A stretch of DNA of 33,601 bases from Bacillota bacterium. Its GTDB lineage: Bacteria; Bacillota; Clostridia; Lachnospirales; Lachnospiraceae. The position numbers and the translations under genes were made by a program. Under the pieces are notes generated by a model. The model did not search any database, was not told the DNA's origin, and was given only the letters and a program-made list of their open reading frames with translations. Shown one piece after another: positions 1-9,182 of this stretch (positions within the stretch are counted from its first letter, which is position 1; each line of letters starts with the position of its first letter). The stretch lies in assembly GCA_023428655.1 (NCBI GenBank), contig JAEYXC010000320.1, positions 1 to 33,601 on the forward strand. The letters are read 5' to 3'.

Positions 1-99
1 TCTCTAGACAGTACACCAGTATATATTTATTTTATTTCCAGTTACTCATCCTATAATAAGGCCTATGATTTTGGAGTAATTGGTAACTATCGTATTTAA
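1..99 (+). CDS. C-terminal fragment of an unknown protein
   Basis: Frame 1 is open from the first base to a TAA at 97-99 and encodes 32 residues ending in DFGVIGNYRI. A strong rho-independent terminator starts 28 nt later, which fits the end of a real gene. The peptide is rich in Tyr, Ser and Ile, as in a beta-strand C-terminus, but I cannot assign a family. The fragment is short, so chance openness is not excluded. Confidence 0.45.
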   Translation, partial: SLDSTPVYIYFISSYSSYNKAYDFGVIGNYRI

Positions 100-126
100 T
101 GGAATATCATATGATCTTTACTTAAT

Positions 127-180
127 AGAAGCAAAGTCACAGGGATAAAAGCTTATCCCTATGATTTTGCTTCTTTTTCG
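127..180 (+). terminator. Rho-independent terminator
   Basis: An imperfect hairpin has left arm 127-147 and right arm 154-174. Its apical stem AGGGATA/TATCCCT is perfect and its base pairs AGAAGCAAA with TTTGCTTCT-like sequence. A T-tract follows at 174-178. It closes the transcript entering from the left edge. Confidence 0.8.
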
Positions 181-249
181 GGTTTTTCCAGTGGATTGAA
201 TTCACCGAGTATTACAATATCGATTGTTTTGAAAATCAGAAACAGTAAA

Positions 250-310
250 ATTTTGTAAAACATGATGACAAAAATTACAAAATATGGTAATCTATATATG
301 GTATATATAG
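250..310. promoter_or_regulatory. Upstream region of the sensor kinase gene with two inverted repeats
   Basis: The 235-nt gap between the terminator and the kinase gene has no convincing ORF. It holds a 9-bp inverted repeat, ATTTTGTAA at 250-258 and TTACAAAAT at 275-283. It also holds an 8-bp repeat, CTATATAT and ATATATAG, at 292-310. These are candidate regulator sites. I do not see a clean -35/-10 pair with correct spacing, so the promoter is not placed. Confidence 0.35.
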
Positions 311-414
311 TAAAATTTACGTAATCGATTTCTCTTGCTTCGGAGAAAATGCTTTCGTATCCGTATTTTGTAATTGTTCGTACTTATTAATCATTTCATA
401 AAGGATAGGTTCGT

Positions 415-2223
415 ATGCGAAGGAAAAGGCTTCCTAAATTGTTATCCTTAAATTTATTCGCAAAATTGATGTTTATGCTATTAGCAATATCAATTCTTCC
501 GATTTTCATCATTCAGTTAATATCCTATAAAATAAGCACTTCAACCATTGAAAAGCAGACAAGGGATCTGATTATTGCAAATATGAAGCAGTCCAGTAAT
601 AGCGTAGAGGAATTTTTTAATGCCTATGATAATATCATTCTGGATATCTATACGGACAGTAGTTATATCGATAATTTAAAGTATATTAATGTATGGGATA
701 CCAAACACTACTTTACCGCAAAGCATCAAATCGAAGAAAAACTCGAAAATATCTTATATGTATATTCACAGGTCTTGGGAATTGCTATTGTTGGCCTGAA
801 TGGTGATGCTACCTTTTATGATACGGTTACCTTATCCGGCGAAGAGAGCTTTTGTTTTGATGTAGATCATTTTCGGACCAATGAGATGTTCAAGGCTTCC
901 TTAAGTAGGAAACAAACCATATATTCCGAGACTTTACTCTTATCCGATGATTACTTTGGTTATAAAAACTGTATCTATATCGCACATCAATTGACGGACT
1001 TCAATAATTATAAGGATGGCCCCGTGGGAAGCATTATTCTTTGCATTGATGAAAGTGCGCTTCGGAGTGTTTATTCAGCTGGTATGGATTCGAAATCGAA
1101 TTTTTCTTTTTTGGTGAACCGGAAGGGAGATGTTATTTCTTTTCCCATGGAGGAATACATAGGAAGGAATATATATAATGGGTATAACAGGGACAGCTTA
1201 AATAATGCGGTTAAGTATTTTCTGGAAACCAATAATTTTATGCCATCAAGCACCTTGGAGGTACATACGGGAAGTATTAAGGATGGAGCCTTTACACTGG
1301 TCTATGTACAGAATTTGACCTATGCGCTGAAGGATGTACAGAATGTTACTAAAATTATAATCATCATCGGGATATTGTTTGGTGTTGTTTGTGTTTTAGT
1401 TGCCATGTCCTTTGCTGCTGATACCAATAATTCGGTTAAGAAAATAATTCATGCAATGGGAAAAGCAGATCAGGGAGATTATGACATACAAATTTCCCTC
1501 GAGGGTAAGGACGAGTTTGCAAAAATTGCTCATCATTTTAATGATATGATAAAACGAATAAAGCAAGCCAATCAACAGGAACGGGAGGCATTGGTCAGGA
1601 AGAAAAATGCGGAAATTAAATCATTGGAGGCACAGATTAATCCACATTTTCTTTATAATACTTTGGATGCGATTAATTGGGTTGCAGTGGAGCATGAAGA
1701 ATTTCATATCAGCAAGATGCTGATTAACTTAGCTAGCATTTTAAGATACAGCATACAACGAGGGAATGAAATTGTTAGTCTTCAGGAAGAGCTGGAGTAT
1801 CTAAAGCGTTATCTATATTTACAGCAGGAACGTTTTTGCTACTCCTTTCAATTTCAGATTCATATGGAGGAGTCCTTAAAGTGCTGTAAAATACATAAAT
1901 TACTGCTACAGCCGCTCATTGAGAACACCATTGTTCATGGATTTCCGGGCAGCTCCGGTCAGGATGAAATTATTATTATAATTGAGCTGTATTATGATGC
2001 TTACCTCCAGATTCAGGTGAAGGATAACGGGAGAGGGATGCCACCCGCTCTAACGGAGGAATTTAACCATTATGATTATAGAGCGGATAAGATCGAGTCG
2101 AGCATAGGGTTAAGAAATGTAATCACCAGGTTAAAGCTTTATTATGGCTGTAATAGTTTTTTTAATATAACATCGGCGGAAGAGGGTACGACAGTAACAC
2201 TAAGGCTACCCTTTGAGATTTAA
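415..2223 (+). CDS. Sensor histidine kinase, YesM family (HAMP, His_kinase, HATPase_c)
   Basis: A membrane sensor kinase of the LytS/YesM class that passes phosphate to the AraC-type regulator encoded next. A transmembrane helix at about residues 18-38 and another at 312-334 flank a roughly 270-residue extracellular, Cache-like sensor. A HAMP segment (about 333-390) and a coiled linker follow. The phosphoacceptor motif INPHFLYNTL places the His at 411. The N box LLLQPLIENT (Asn504), G1 box VKDNGRGM and G2 region SSIGLRNV are intact. The length, 602 aa, is usual for the family. The ATG is preceded by AAAGGATAGG. Such pairs usually control carbohydrate uptake or hydrolase genes in Firmicutes; the ligand is not evident. 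Confidence 0.93.
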   Translation: MRRKRLPKLLSLNLFAKLMFMLLAISILPIFIIQLISYKISTSTIEKQTRDLIIANMKQSSNSVEEFFNAYDNIILDIYTDSSYIDNLKYINVWDTKHYFTAKHQIEEKLENILYVYSQVLGIAIVGLNGDATFYDTVTLSGEESFCFDVDHFRTNEMFKASLSRKQTIYSETLLLSDDYFGYKNCIYIAHQLTDFNNYKDGPVGSIILCIDESALRSVYSAGMDSKSNFSFLVNRKGDVISFPMEEYIGRNIYNGYNRDSLNNAVKYFLETNNFMPSSTLEVHTGSIKDGAFTLVYVQNLTYALKDVQNVTKIIIIIGILFGVVCVLVAMSFAADTNNSVKKIIHAMGKADQGDYDIQISLEGKDEFAKIAHHFNDMIKRIKQANQQEREALVRKKNAEIKSLEAQINPHFLYNTLDAINWVAVEHEEFHISKMLINLASILRYSIQRGNEIVSLQEELEYLKRYLYLQQERFCYSFQFQIHMEESLKCCKIHKLLLQPLIENTIVHGFPGSSGQDEIIIIIELYYDAYLQIQVKDNGRGMPPALTEEFNHYDYRADKIESSIGLRNVITRLKLYYGCNSFFNITSAEEGTTVTLRLPFEI

Positions 2224-2281
2224 AAGAAACGGTTGAATTGGAAGGTGTGGTATCAGACATCATAATTGATCGGAGGAGATT

Positions 2282-3793
2282 ATGCGTATTCTTATTGTAG
2301 AGGATGAGCCAAAGACTAGGGAGGGTTTAATCAATACCATTAATAAGTTTACGGAATATGAGGTATGCGGGGTTGCTAGCAATGGCTTTGAGGGAAGAAG
2401 GTTATTCAAAGAATTAAGCCCGGATCTTATCATATCGGACATACAGATGCCGGAAATGGATGGATTAACCATGCTTCGTGAATTAGAGCAGGAGGGGGAT
2501 GTATATTATGCGTTAATCCTTAGCGGTTATTCTTCCTTTGAGTATGTCAGAACAGCATTACATTTAGGGGTAGTGGACTATATACTAAAGCCCTTGGATG
2601 TGGAGAGCTTTATTACTACCCTGCAAGCAATCGATGAAAAGCTAACAAAGACCATGACCGAGAAGACGAGTACAGAACAGCTGGTTTGGAGCTTATTAAC
2701 CTGCGAGCCCAATTTGAAGGAACAGTTAAGGATACAACTTTTAAAGCAGCTTTTGGTGAATGACCGGATGGAAATCACCCTGTTTTTAATAAAGCCGGAT
2801 AATCTGGATCAAGAAACGGTCAGTGATATGCTTCATTGCCTAAAGGATAGAATGAAAGCCTTATGCGATTTGAAGTTTAAAGTGCTACCACTTTCCTTCT
2901 TTGACACAATATTGGTGCTTATTATCGATACGGAAAGACATAAGCTATTAGACAAGCTGTTTTCCACATATATTCTTCCGGCTCTGCATGAAATCGGAGG
3001 CTGTGTCTGCAGCTATACCACGATTATCGGCTTGATCAACCTTGAGAAGGCTGTGAAGGAGTTAAAGGAGCTGCAATCCTATCGCTTTGTATATGGTAGC
3101 GAGGTCCTTTTGAATAAACCATTGGTAGACAAAATAAAATTTTGTCAGATTACATATCCGTTTGATTTGGAAAATCGGATCAAGAAAGAGCTGATAAACG
3201 GTGACTATGAGAAGGCTTTAAAGACAAGTAATAAATTTAAGGAATTGATTATTGAAAGTGAGGGTAGACCGGAGTTGATTAAAGAGTATACAGCCAGATT
3301 CTCCTCCAGTATCTACAGCATTGTAAAGGAATACAATACAACGCCAGAGCCTTTGCTAATCTTTCATTATTTTATCAATAATATCATTGATAGTAAAACG
3401 AAAAAGGATCTTATACAAAACTACGAAAAGATCGTCCATACCATTTTAGAAGGAAAGGATGAGGAGCTTGATATTGATAACCAGATTATAATGAAGGTAA
3501 TTCAATATATCCGAATTAATTATTATAAAAACATCACATTATCGGATGCGGCGGATTTGGTTGGTCTAACGCCGGAGTACCTAAGTAAGCTGTTTTATCA
3601 AAAAATCAATGTAAATTTTGTTGTGTTTTTAAGAAATTTTAGAATTAGTGTAGCGAAGCGTATGATACTCTCCGGAAAATACCGGATACAGGATGTGGCT
3701 GACCAGGTGGGATTTAAGGACCCGAAGTATTTCAACAAGGTATTTAAATCCGTTTGTGGGATCTCGCCATCCGAGTATAAAAAGGTGATTTGA
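2282..3793 (+). CDS. Response regulator with AraC-type DNA-binding domain, YesN family
   Basis: Partner of the upstream kinase. An N-terminal receiver domain (1-120) has the acidic pocket VEDE, the phosphoacceptor Asp53 in SDIQMPEMD, and the Lys of LKPLD. A central region of about 270 residues has no motif I can name. The C-terminus (about 400-503) is a double helix-turn-helix AraC domain with the hallmark GFKDPKYFNKVFK and GISPSEYK. A strong GGAGGAG site precedes the ATG, and the stop is followed after one base by the next start. The protein should bind DNA when phosphorylated. The importer operon promoter near 5150 and the inverted repeats near 250-310 are reasonable targets, by inference. 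Confidence 0.93.
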   Translation: MRILIVEDEPKTREGLINTINKFTEYEVCGVASNGFEGRRLFKELSPDLIISDIQMPEMDGLTMLRELEQEGDVYYALILSGYSSFEYVRTALHLGVVDYILKPLDVESFITTLQAIDEKLTKTMTEKTSTEQLVWSLLTCEPNLKEQLRIQLLKQLLVNDRMEITLFLIKPDNLDQETVSDMLHCLKDRMKALCDLKFKVLPLSFFDTILVLIIDTERHKLLDKLFSTYILPALHEIGGCVCSYTTIIGLINLEKAVKELKELQSYRFVYGSEVLLNKPLVDKIKFCQITYPFDLENRIKKELINGDYEKALKTSNKFKELIIESEGRPELIKEYTARFSSSIYSIVKEYNTTPEPLLIFHYFINNIIDSKTKKDLIQNYEKIVHTILEGKDEELDIDNQIIMKVIQYIRINYYKNITLSDAADLVGLTPEYLSKLFYQKINVNFVVFLRNFRISVAKRMILSGKYRIQDVADQVGFKDPKYFNKVFKSVCGISPSEYKKVI

Positions 3794-3794
3794 T

Positions 3795-5060
3795 ATGAAG
3801 AGATATGGAGTTAGTACATTATTTTCTTTGGGCGTCATGCTACTGTTATTTGTTATTGTTAATCACTATTCTAGGGACAGGGATAAGCAGGTAGCGGTTG
3901 TGGAGCCGGTATTAGACCGGAGCATATTGCGAATTATGGTACCCTACGACAATCCCCAGACCAGCAGGCTGCTACAGGATATCGCCAACCAATATTCAAA
4001 GCGGGAGAATAACCCCTTAGTTATGGTTGAGTTTATATCAAAGAATGATTTTAAGAAGGAAATTTGTATGAATTTGGACCAGAGGCAGCTGGCGGATTTG
4101 ATCATATGTGATAATACCATTATGCCGGCATTGATTAATCTGGGGGTTCTCAGAGATTTGACGGAATATATCAATGAGACCCACAAGGTATCCCATTACT
4201 CCCTGGTTCAATGGAATAATACGAGATATGATGGGAAATATTATGGGCTTCCCTTTACCTGTGATCCTTATGTGCTGATATGGAATCAAGGTCTGTTTGA
4301 TGATAACGGGGTGACGGTACCGATAAACTGGGATGATCTGAAGACTGCAGCCAGAAAGGCGCAGAAGGTGGGCATTTATGGGATAGGAATTGGGGCCAGA
4401 CAGCCGGAGGAGGTGACGGCTTTCTTTCTACAGATGCTTTATTCTACCGGAGGCTCCATCCGAGATATTAACGGGGAGGGAGGGATGAAGGCCTTTGAAA
4501 TGTTATATTATCTAAGGACGAACAAATTGCTCCCGGTGGAGTGCATTAATTGGAATCAGCTGGATCTAACCAATAAGTTCATTGACGGTGAGCTTGCCAT
4601 GATGATTAATAATCTTAGTACCCTATCTGTGATAAAAGATGCGAAGCCTGATTTTTTAGTAGGTGTTGCTGCTGTTCCTTATGAAAAGAAGGAAAATTAT
4701 ATGTACCATGGGAAAAACATCGGTATTTCTGTAACAGCGGATTATAAGGCCTCCATTAAATTTCTTAATTATATCACAGAGAAAAGTGTTGTAAAGCAGA
4801 TTGCGGACGAAACAGAAAGCATTCCGGTACAGGTTGATGTTGATTATGATTTTGCAGAGGACGGTTATGTAATCAGCAGGGACTTTATTCAGAAGCAGAG
4901 AGTACAGGGGATTGCCAAAAGCTCGCTAAATTCTTGGTTTGATATCTCAAGCTCCATATCGGAGGGGATATTTCAATTGATCAGTGAACCGGATCCGTCC
5001 CTGTACCATATTGCGGATGACATGCAGGATATGGTAAGGATTGCGATCATTGAAAACTGA
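3795..5060 (+). CDS. Membrane-anchored family-1 extracellular solute-binding protein
   Basis: A 421-residue SBP of the sugar-binding (SBP_bac_1) class. It is recognised by the DLIICDNT region, the DLTEYI segment, YYGLPFTCDPYVLIWN and a typical INWDDLKTAA hinge region. The N-terminus has one hydrophobic helix (about 9-23) followed directly by charged residues. There is no lipobox Cys, so it is probably held by an uncleaved helix rather than a lipid. It starts one base after the regulator stop, with AAAAGGTGA as ribosome site, so it is translated with the two-component system. No sugar permease genes adjoin it. A role as co-sensor for the kinase is more likely than transport, by analogy with membrane-anchored sugar SBPs next to LytS/YesN-type systems. 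Confidence 0.85.
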   Translation: MKRYGVSTLFSLGVMLLLFVIVNHYSRDRDKQVAVVEPVLDRSILRIMVPYDNPQTSRLLQDIANQYSKRENNPLVMVEFISKNDFKKEICMNLDQRQLADLIICDNTIMPALINLGVLRDLTEYINETHKVSHYSLVQWNNTRYDGKYYGLPFTCDPYVLIWNQGLFDDNGVTVPINWDDLKTAARKAQKVGIYGIGIGARQPEEVTAFFLQMLYSTGGSIRDINGEGGMKAFEMLYYLRTNKLLPVECINWNQLDLTNKFIDGELAMMINNLSTLSVIKDAKPDFLVGVAAVPYEKKENYMYHGKNIGISVTADYKASIKFLNYITEKSVVKQIADETESIPVQVDVDYDFAEDGYVISRDFIQKQRVQGIAKSSLNSWFDISSSISEGIFQLISEPDPSLYHIADDMQDMVRIAIIEN

Positions 5061-5074
5061 GGGGTCGGCCTCAG
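5057..5074 (+). terminator. Short hairpin at the end of the signalling operon
   Basis: CTGAGG and CCTCAG form a perfect 6-bp stem with a 6-nt loop overlapping the stop codon. There is no T-tract, so it could be a weak terminator or only an mRNA 3'-end stabiliser. Confidence 0.3.
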
Positions 5075-5130
5075 GTTCAGTGATTAAATTAAATCGTGTC
5101 AGATTAATAATTTACTCCTTTGTTAAAATA

Positions 5131-5165
5131 TTGGAATTTCTGGAAAAGCCCTAAAATGGTATGAT
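5131..5165 (+). promoter_or_regulatory. Probable sigma-A promoter of the ABC importer operon
   Basis: TGGTATGAT at 5157-5165 is an extended -10 (TGn plus TATGAT). Weak -35-like sequences, TTGGAA at 5131 and TTCTGG at 5138, lie upstream. The predicted leader is about 45 nt and ends in AAAGGAGGAGG before the ATG at 5215. A poor -35 with an extended -10 fits activator dependence, perhaps on the YesN-type regulator. Confidence 0.5.
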
Positions 5166-5214
5166 AAGAGCGTAACAGTTAATAATTTCCAATTATAAAG
5201 GAGGAGGAAAGATT

Positions 5215-7209
5215 ATGAAAAAGGGAATGCATCGCATACTGGCATTCTTAGTGGCAATGATTTTTGTTGGTACCTTGCTTACAGGCTGTGCAGCTCCAAA
5301 GAGTGAGCCGACGGGAACAAAGACACCTGAGGCTACCAAAAAGGCAGAGACGAAAACAGAAACTGATTCAAGTGAGGTGGTACCTGCCGGAGAAATGACG
5401 GAGGTTGGAACTCCGAGACATGAGACCTTAATTGTGGAATGTCAGTCACCGACGGATACACCAGGACAATTCAATTCCTATATGCAGGGAACTACCATGG
5501 GCTTTGGTATTCATCAGCTTATGTCAGCAATGATGTGGGAAATCGATACGGTAAAGGGTGAGCAATTTGGTGAGGTTGCTGATGGAATGCCTGTTTCCAA
5601 CGCTGATTTTACAGAGCATACCATTAAAATCCGGCAGGGAATTAAGTGGTCGGATGGAGAAGATTTAAATGCAGAGGATGTGGTCTTTACCTTTAACATG
5701 ATAATGACCAACACAGGAATCAATCAGAATGCATATTACAATCAGATCTTTCAGTCCGTTGAGAAGGTAGATGATTATACCGTAAAAATAATTACCAAGG
5801 AATCCTTCCCCCGTTTATCACTAAGATTTGGTGTTACGATTTGGGGTAATGATTTGAGAATTGTTCCGGAGCATATCTATTCCAAGCAAGCAGATGTGAC
5901 TCAGTTTAAGGATTCAGAGCCGGTGGTTGCTGGTCCTTATACGGTAAAGGCATATGACGAATTGGGTAAATGGGTATTGTATGAACGCCGTGAGGATTGG
6001 CAATCCAGCACCATAGGTGTTGTAACAGGAAAGCAGCCTCAGGCAAAATACGTATGGTTTCGAAATCTTGGCGATGATACCTCCCGTCAGATGAGTCTGA
6101 TTAATAATGAGGTAGATATCCTTTGTGAGGTTACACCGGAGATGCTTGAGGTTATGACAGCTCAGAACCCGAACATCGCATGCTGGTATAAGGATTTCCC
6201 CTATGCTACAAGCGATGACCCTTGCTCCAAGGGCTTAGCGTTCTCCATGGGTAAGGGTGCTCCTTACGACAACAAGGATTTCCGTTGGGGAGTAGCACTT
6301 GCCATGAATTTTGATGAGATATCACAGAATATATTTGACGGTGTCGGACGTTCTTCACCATTCCCGATTATTACGAATACAAGTGCAGCGCAGGAGCTGT
6401 ATGTTAAGCCAATTCTTCCCTGGCTTGAAGAATTTACTCTCGATCTGGGCGATGGAACCACGGTTAAGCCCTTTGATTCCGGTTATGCTGAGAGAATTGC
6501 AGGTATTTTAAGAGATAAGGGTTATGATATCACATCAGATCACGAGGCTCTTATTGATATGTTTGGTGTGGGCTGCTGGAAATATGATCCTGCAGCGGCA
6601 GAAAAGCTGTTTATGAAAGCAGGTCTTGAGAAGAAGGATGGAGGCTGGTACTTCAACGGTCAACCCTTTACCTTTAATATGTCCTATTTAGCTGATACCG
6701 AAGCACAGGCCGGCCGCGGTACCCAGGCAGCTTATGATCAGCTGACGAAGTTCGGCTTCAAGATTAATCTTGTCAGTGAATCCAGTGCAACCTGGAGCAC
6801 CAATGATGTCACAGGACAGTATGATATTGGTGGCTACTGGCCAACAGGCTTTATCACAAAGGATATTTATTCCCAGATCAATGGCTGGGATGCGGATCTA
6901 ATTCTTCCGATTGGTGAGAGAGGTTCCGGTCAGGGCTCTCGTTGGAACAATGCAAAGGCGACCCAAATTATTCACGATCTTGCGAAGCTTTCGCCCGATG
7001 ATCCCAAATCCTATGAATTAGGGATTGAGTTCTTTAAAAATGCCATCGAAGAGCTTCCCTTCATCGGCTTCCATTCCGGCGTGAAGTTTGTTCCCACCAA
7101 CAGTACCTACTGGAATAACTACCCGAGTGCAGATAATCCCTATAATGGACCTTGGTGGTGGTGGAGCTGCTTTAAATATATTACAACCGAGATATCACCG
7201 GTGAAATAA
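5215..7209 (+). CDS. Family-5 ABC transporter substrate-binding lipoprotein
   Basis: A 664-residue extracytoplasmic receptor of the SBP_bac_5 (oligopeptide/nickel/oligosaccharide) class. The signal peptide ends in the lipobox LLTGC, giving lipidated Cys25. A Thr/Lys/Glu-rich linker runs to about residue 65. The family pattern TIKIRQGIKWSDGEDLNAED is followed by VVFTFNMI. The C-terminus contains GPWWWWSCFKY, an unusually aromatic stretch. Family-5 receptors bind peptides but also cello- and xylo-oligosaccharides in some bacteria. The sugar-type signalling genes upstream and xylanase genes 10 kb away favour an oligosaccharide, but this is inference. It is the first gene of the importer operon, with a very strong ribosome binding site. 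Confidence 0.9.
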   Translation: MKKGMHRILAFLVAMIFVGTLLTGCAAPKSEPTGTKTPEATKKAETKTETDSSEVVPAGEMTEVGTPRHETLIVECQSPTDTPGQFNSYMQGTTMGFGIHQLMSAMMWEIDTVKGEQFGEVADGMPVSNADFTEHTIKIRQGIKWSDGEDLNAEDVVFTFNMIMTNTGINQNAYYNQIFQSVEKVDDYTVKIITKESFPRLSLRFGVTIWGNDLRIVPEHIYSKQADVTQFKDSEPVVAGPYTVKAYDELGKWVLYERREDWQSSTIGVVTGKQPQAKYVWFRNLGDDTSRQMSLINNEVDILCEVTPEMLEVMTAQNPNIACWYKDFPYATSDDPCSKGLAFSMGKGAPYDNKDFRWGVALAMNFDEISQNIFDGVGRSSPFPIITNTSAAQELYVKPILPWLEEFTLDLGDGTTVKPFDSGYAERIAGILRDKGYDITSDHEALIDMFGVGCWKYDPAAAEKLFMKAGLEKKDGGWYFNGQPFTFNMSYLADTEAQAGRGTQAAYDQLTKFGFKINLVSESSATWSTNDVTGQYDIGGYWPTGFITKDIYSQINGWDADLILPIGERGSGQGSRWNNAKATQIIHDLAKLSPDDPKSYELGIEFFKNAIEELPFIGFHSGVKFVPTNSTYWNNYPSADNPYNGPWWWWSCFKYITTEISPVK

Positions 7210-7210
7210 G

Positions 7211-7260
7211 GAAATGTGTTTATACTGCCTGGAGCTTTGCTCGGGCAGTATAAACATTTC
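7211..7260 (+). promoter_or_regulatory. Intra-operon stem-loop after the SBP gene
   Basis: The 19-nt left arm (7211-7229) and 17-nt right arm (7244-7260) pair completely apart from a 2-nt bulge. The apex is TACTGCC/GGCAGTA. No T-tract follows, so full termination is unlikely. Hairpins here commonly stabilise the SBP message and lower expression of the downstream permeases. Confidence 0.6.
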
Positions 7261-7326
7261 GACTAAAACATTTAATGTTTCAATTATTAACAAAGTTATA
7301 GAAATATACAAAAAGGAGTGATGCAG

Positions 7327-8325
7327 TTGAAATTTCGTAAATATTTCGGTCTGAGGTTTCTCACCTATCTGCTGACGGTTTGGATTGGAATTACCTTTAT
7401 CTTCTTTATACCACGTTTGTTTCCATCAGATCCGGTAGAAAATATGATCGGACAGATGCAGTCTCGTTCCGGGCAGATGGATCCCGCTCAGATGGAGGCA
7501 CTGCGCTCCCAATTACGGATCCAGTTTGGTTTGGAGGGGTCTCTTTTCCAGCAATACGTCACATTCTTGTGGAAGGGATTGTTACACCTTGACTTTGGGC
7601 CTTCTCTGATGAGCTATCCCACTCCGGTAGGGGAGATTATTGGTATGTATTTGCCCTATACCCTTTTTTTATCCCTCTCCACAACCGTTATCGCTTGGAT
7701 TATCGGTAATGTCATTGGCCTTCTTGCCGGTTTTCGAAAAAACATATTATCCTCGAAGATACTGGAGGGGATAGCAATCTGCATCTATCCCGTTCCTTAT
7801 TTTATTATCGCTTTGGTGCTGCAGATTGTATTTGCATTTGTCCTAGGATGGTTCCCCATCCAGACTACAATTAATACCCAGGGAGATACTGCTGTGTGGT
7901 TCGCTTCCCTTCTTAAAGCTTCCATCCTTCCGGCATTGTCCATGCTGTTGGTAGGGACCGGTTGGTGGATCATATCCATGAAATCTCTTGCAGGTACAAC
8001 CTCAGAGGAGGATTTTGTTCTGTTTGCGCGGTATAGAGGCCTTTCCGAGGGAAGAATCGGGAGGCACTATGTATTTCGAAATTCTATTCTGACTCAGGTT
8101 ACTGCGCTGGCGATGAGCCTTGGAGGTGTATTTGGTGGTTCCATCATGACGGAGATTGTATTCGGTTATCCGGGAGTCGGTTCCTTGGTGCAAAAGGCGA
8201 TTCTGATGTCGGATTATAATATGATACTTGGATGTATTACTATTTCTATCGTTGCTATCTCAACAGCAACACTGATTGTGGACCTGATTTATCCCTTTAT
8301 CGATCCTCGTATCCGATACAATTAA
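7327..8325 (+). CDS. ABC transporter permease, OppB/DppB type
   Basis: Inner-membrane permease of the oligopeptide-type importer, with about six transmembrane helices. The first is at about residues 9-28, followed by a large extracytoplasmic segment typical of DppB. The cytoplasmic coupling loop ARYRGLSEGRIGRHYVFRNS and the final helices (GYPGVGSLVQKA) are family hallmarks. I chose the TTG at 7327 (332 aa), because AGGAG at 7314-7318 is 8 nt upstream. The GTG at 7318 overlaps that site and the ATG at 7321 is only 2 nt from it. It lies directly after the stem-loop that follows the SBP gene and before the second permease. Confidence 0.88.
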   Translation: MKFRKYFGLRFLTYLLTVWIGITFIFFIPRLFPSDPVENMIGQMQSRSGQMDPAQMEALRSQLRIQFGLEGSLFQQYVTFLWKGLLHLDFGPSLMSYPTPVGEIIGMYLPYTLFLSLSTTVIAWIIGNVIGLLAGFRKNILSSKILEGIAICIYPVPYFIIALVLQIVFAFVLGWFPIQTTINTQGDTAVWFASLLKASILPALSMLLVGTGWWIISMKSLAGTTSEEDFVLFARYRGLSEGRIGRHYVFRNSILTQVTALAMSLGGVFGGSIMTEIVFGYPGVGSLVQKAILMSDYNMILGCITISIVAISTATLIVDLIYPFIDPRIRYN

Positions 8326-8342
8326 GTGCAGGAGGTGGTTTT

Positions 8343-9179
8343 GTGAAACAATTTTGGAGAAATGCGAATCTGCGTTTACGGGTAGGCCTAATCATGACCG
8401 CTTTTTTTCTTCTAATTGGCTTTGTCATTTATTTTATACCCCATACGGATCCGTTCACCTTTAATTCCTATCCCGGTAAGCTTAGACCATCAGCACAGCA
8501 TTGGCTTGGAACTACGAGTATGGGACAGGATGTATTATGGCTTTTAATTGAGGCAATTCATAATTCTCTATTGATTGGTCTTATCGTGGCAACCATTGGT
8601 ACCGTCGCCGGTGTCTTTATCGGACTTTTGGCAGGCTTTTCGGGCGGAGGAGTGGACCGGGTGCTCACAGTAGTGACCGATACGTTTATTGTAATCCCTT
8701 CCCTTCCCATCCTTATCCTGATGACTTCATTTATGAAGGGCTCCTCTACGGTATTCATTATGGCACTGGTCCTTGCGATGTTTGCCTGGGCGTGGCCCAG
8801 TCGTCAGATCCGTTCCATGGCTTTATCAATGCGAGAGCGGGATTTTATACATACTGCATGGTTCTCCGGCGAAGGAACGGTGCAGGTAGTCGTAACGGAA
8901 ATACTTCCATATGCCTTTACCTGGTCTTTGTCAAATTTCATGAATGCCACTCTGGCAGCGATCGCTTCCGAATCAAGTCTCGCTGTGCTGGGGTTATCAC
9001 CCGGTAACTTAATCTCCCTGGGAAATATGATACAGTGGGCAAGGGATCGTAATGCAATCTTTACAAAGCAATGGTTCTGGATAGGGTCCCCAATTATAGC
9101 GACCGCTTTATTGTTTATCGGACTGTTTCTCCTGATCACAGGCTATAATGACTATTTATCCATGAAGAGAGGAAGGTAG
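8343..9179 (+). CDS. ABC transporter permease, OppC/DppC type
   Basis: Second membrane subunit of the importer, 278 aa from the GTG at 8343. That start sits 6-7 nt after AGGAGGTGG and 17 nt after the first permease stop; the frame is open further upstream but without a ribosome site. An N-terminal helix is followed by the OppC pattern HWLGTTSMGQDV and by helices separated by the coupling loop SMRERDFIHTAWFSGEG. The last helices end in YNDYLSMKRGR. It should dimerise with the OppB-type subunit. The stop is 3 nt before the ATPase start, so translation is coupled. Confidence 0.88.
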   Translation: MKQFWRNANLRLRVGLIMTAFFLLIGFVIYFIPHTDPFTFNSYPGKLRPSAQHWLGTTSMGQDVLWLLIEAIHNSLLIGLIVATIGTVAGVFIGLLAGFSGGGVDRVLTVVTDTFIVIPSLPILILMTSFMKGSSTVFIMALVLAMFAWAWPSRQIRSMALSMRERDFIHTAWFSGEGTVQVVVTEILPYAFTWSLSNFMNATLAAIASESSLAVLGLSPGNLISLGNMIQWARDRNAIFTKQWFWIGSPIIATALLFIGLFLLITGYNDYLSMKRGR

Positions 9180-9182
9180 AGG

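Noticed and set aside
8804..9139. 111-codon minus-strand frame inside the OppC-type gene
   Set aside because: Antisense shadow of a clear permease gene, with no ribosome site or recognisable domain.
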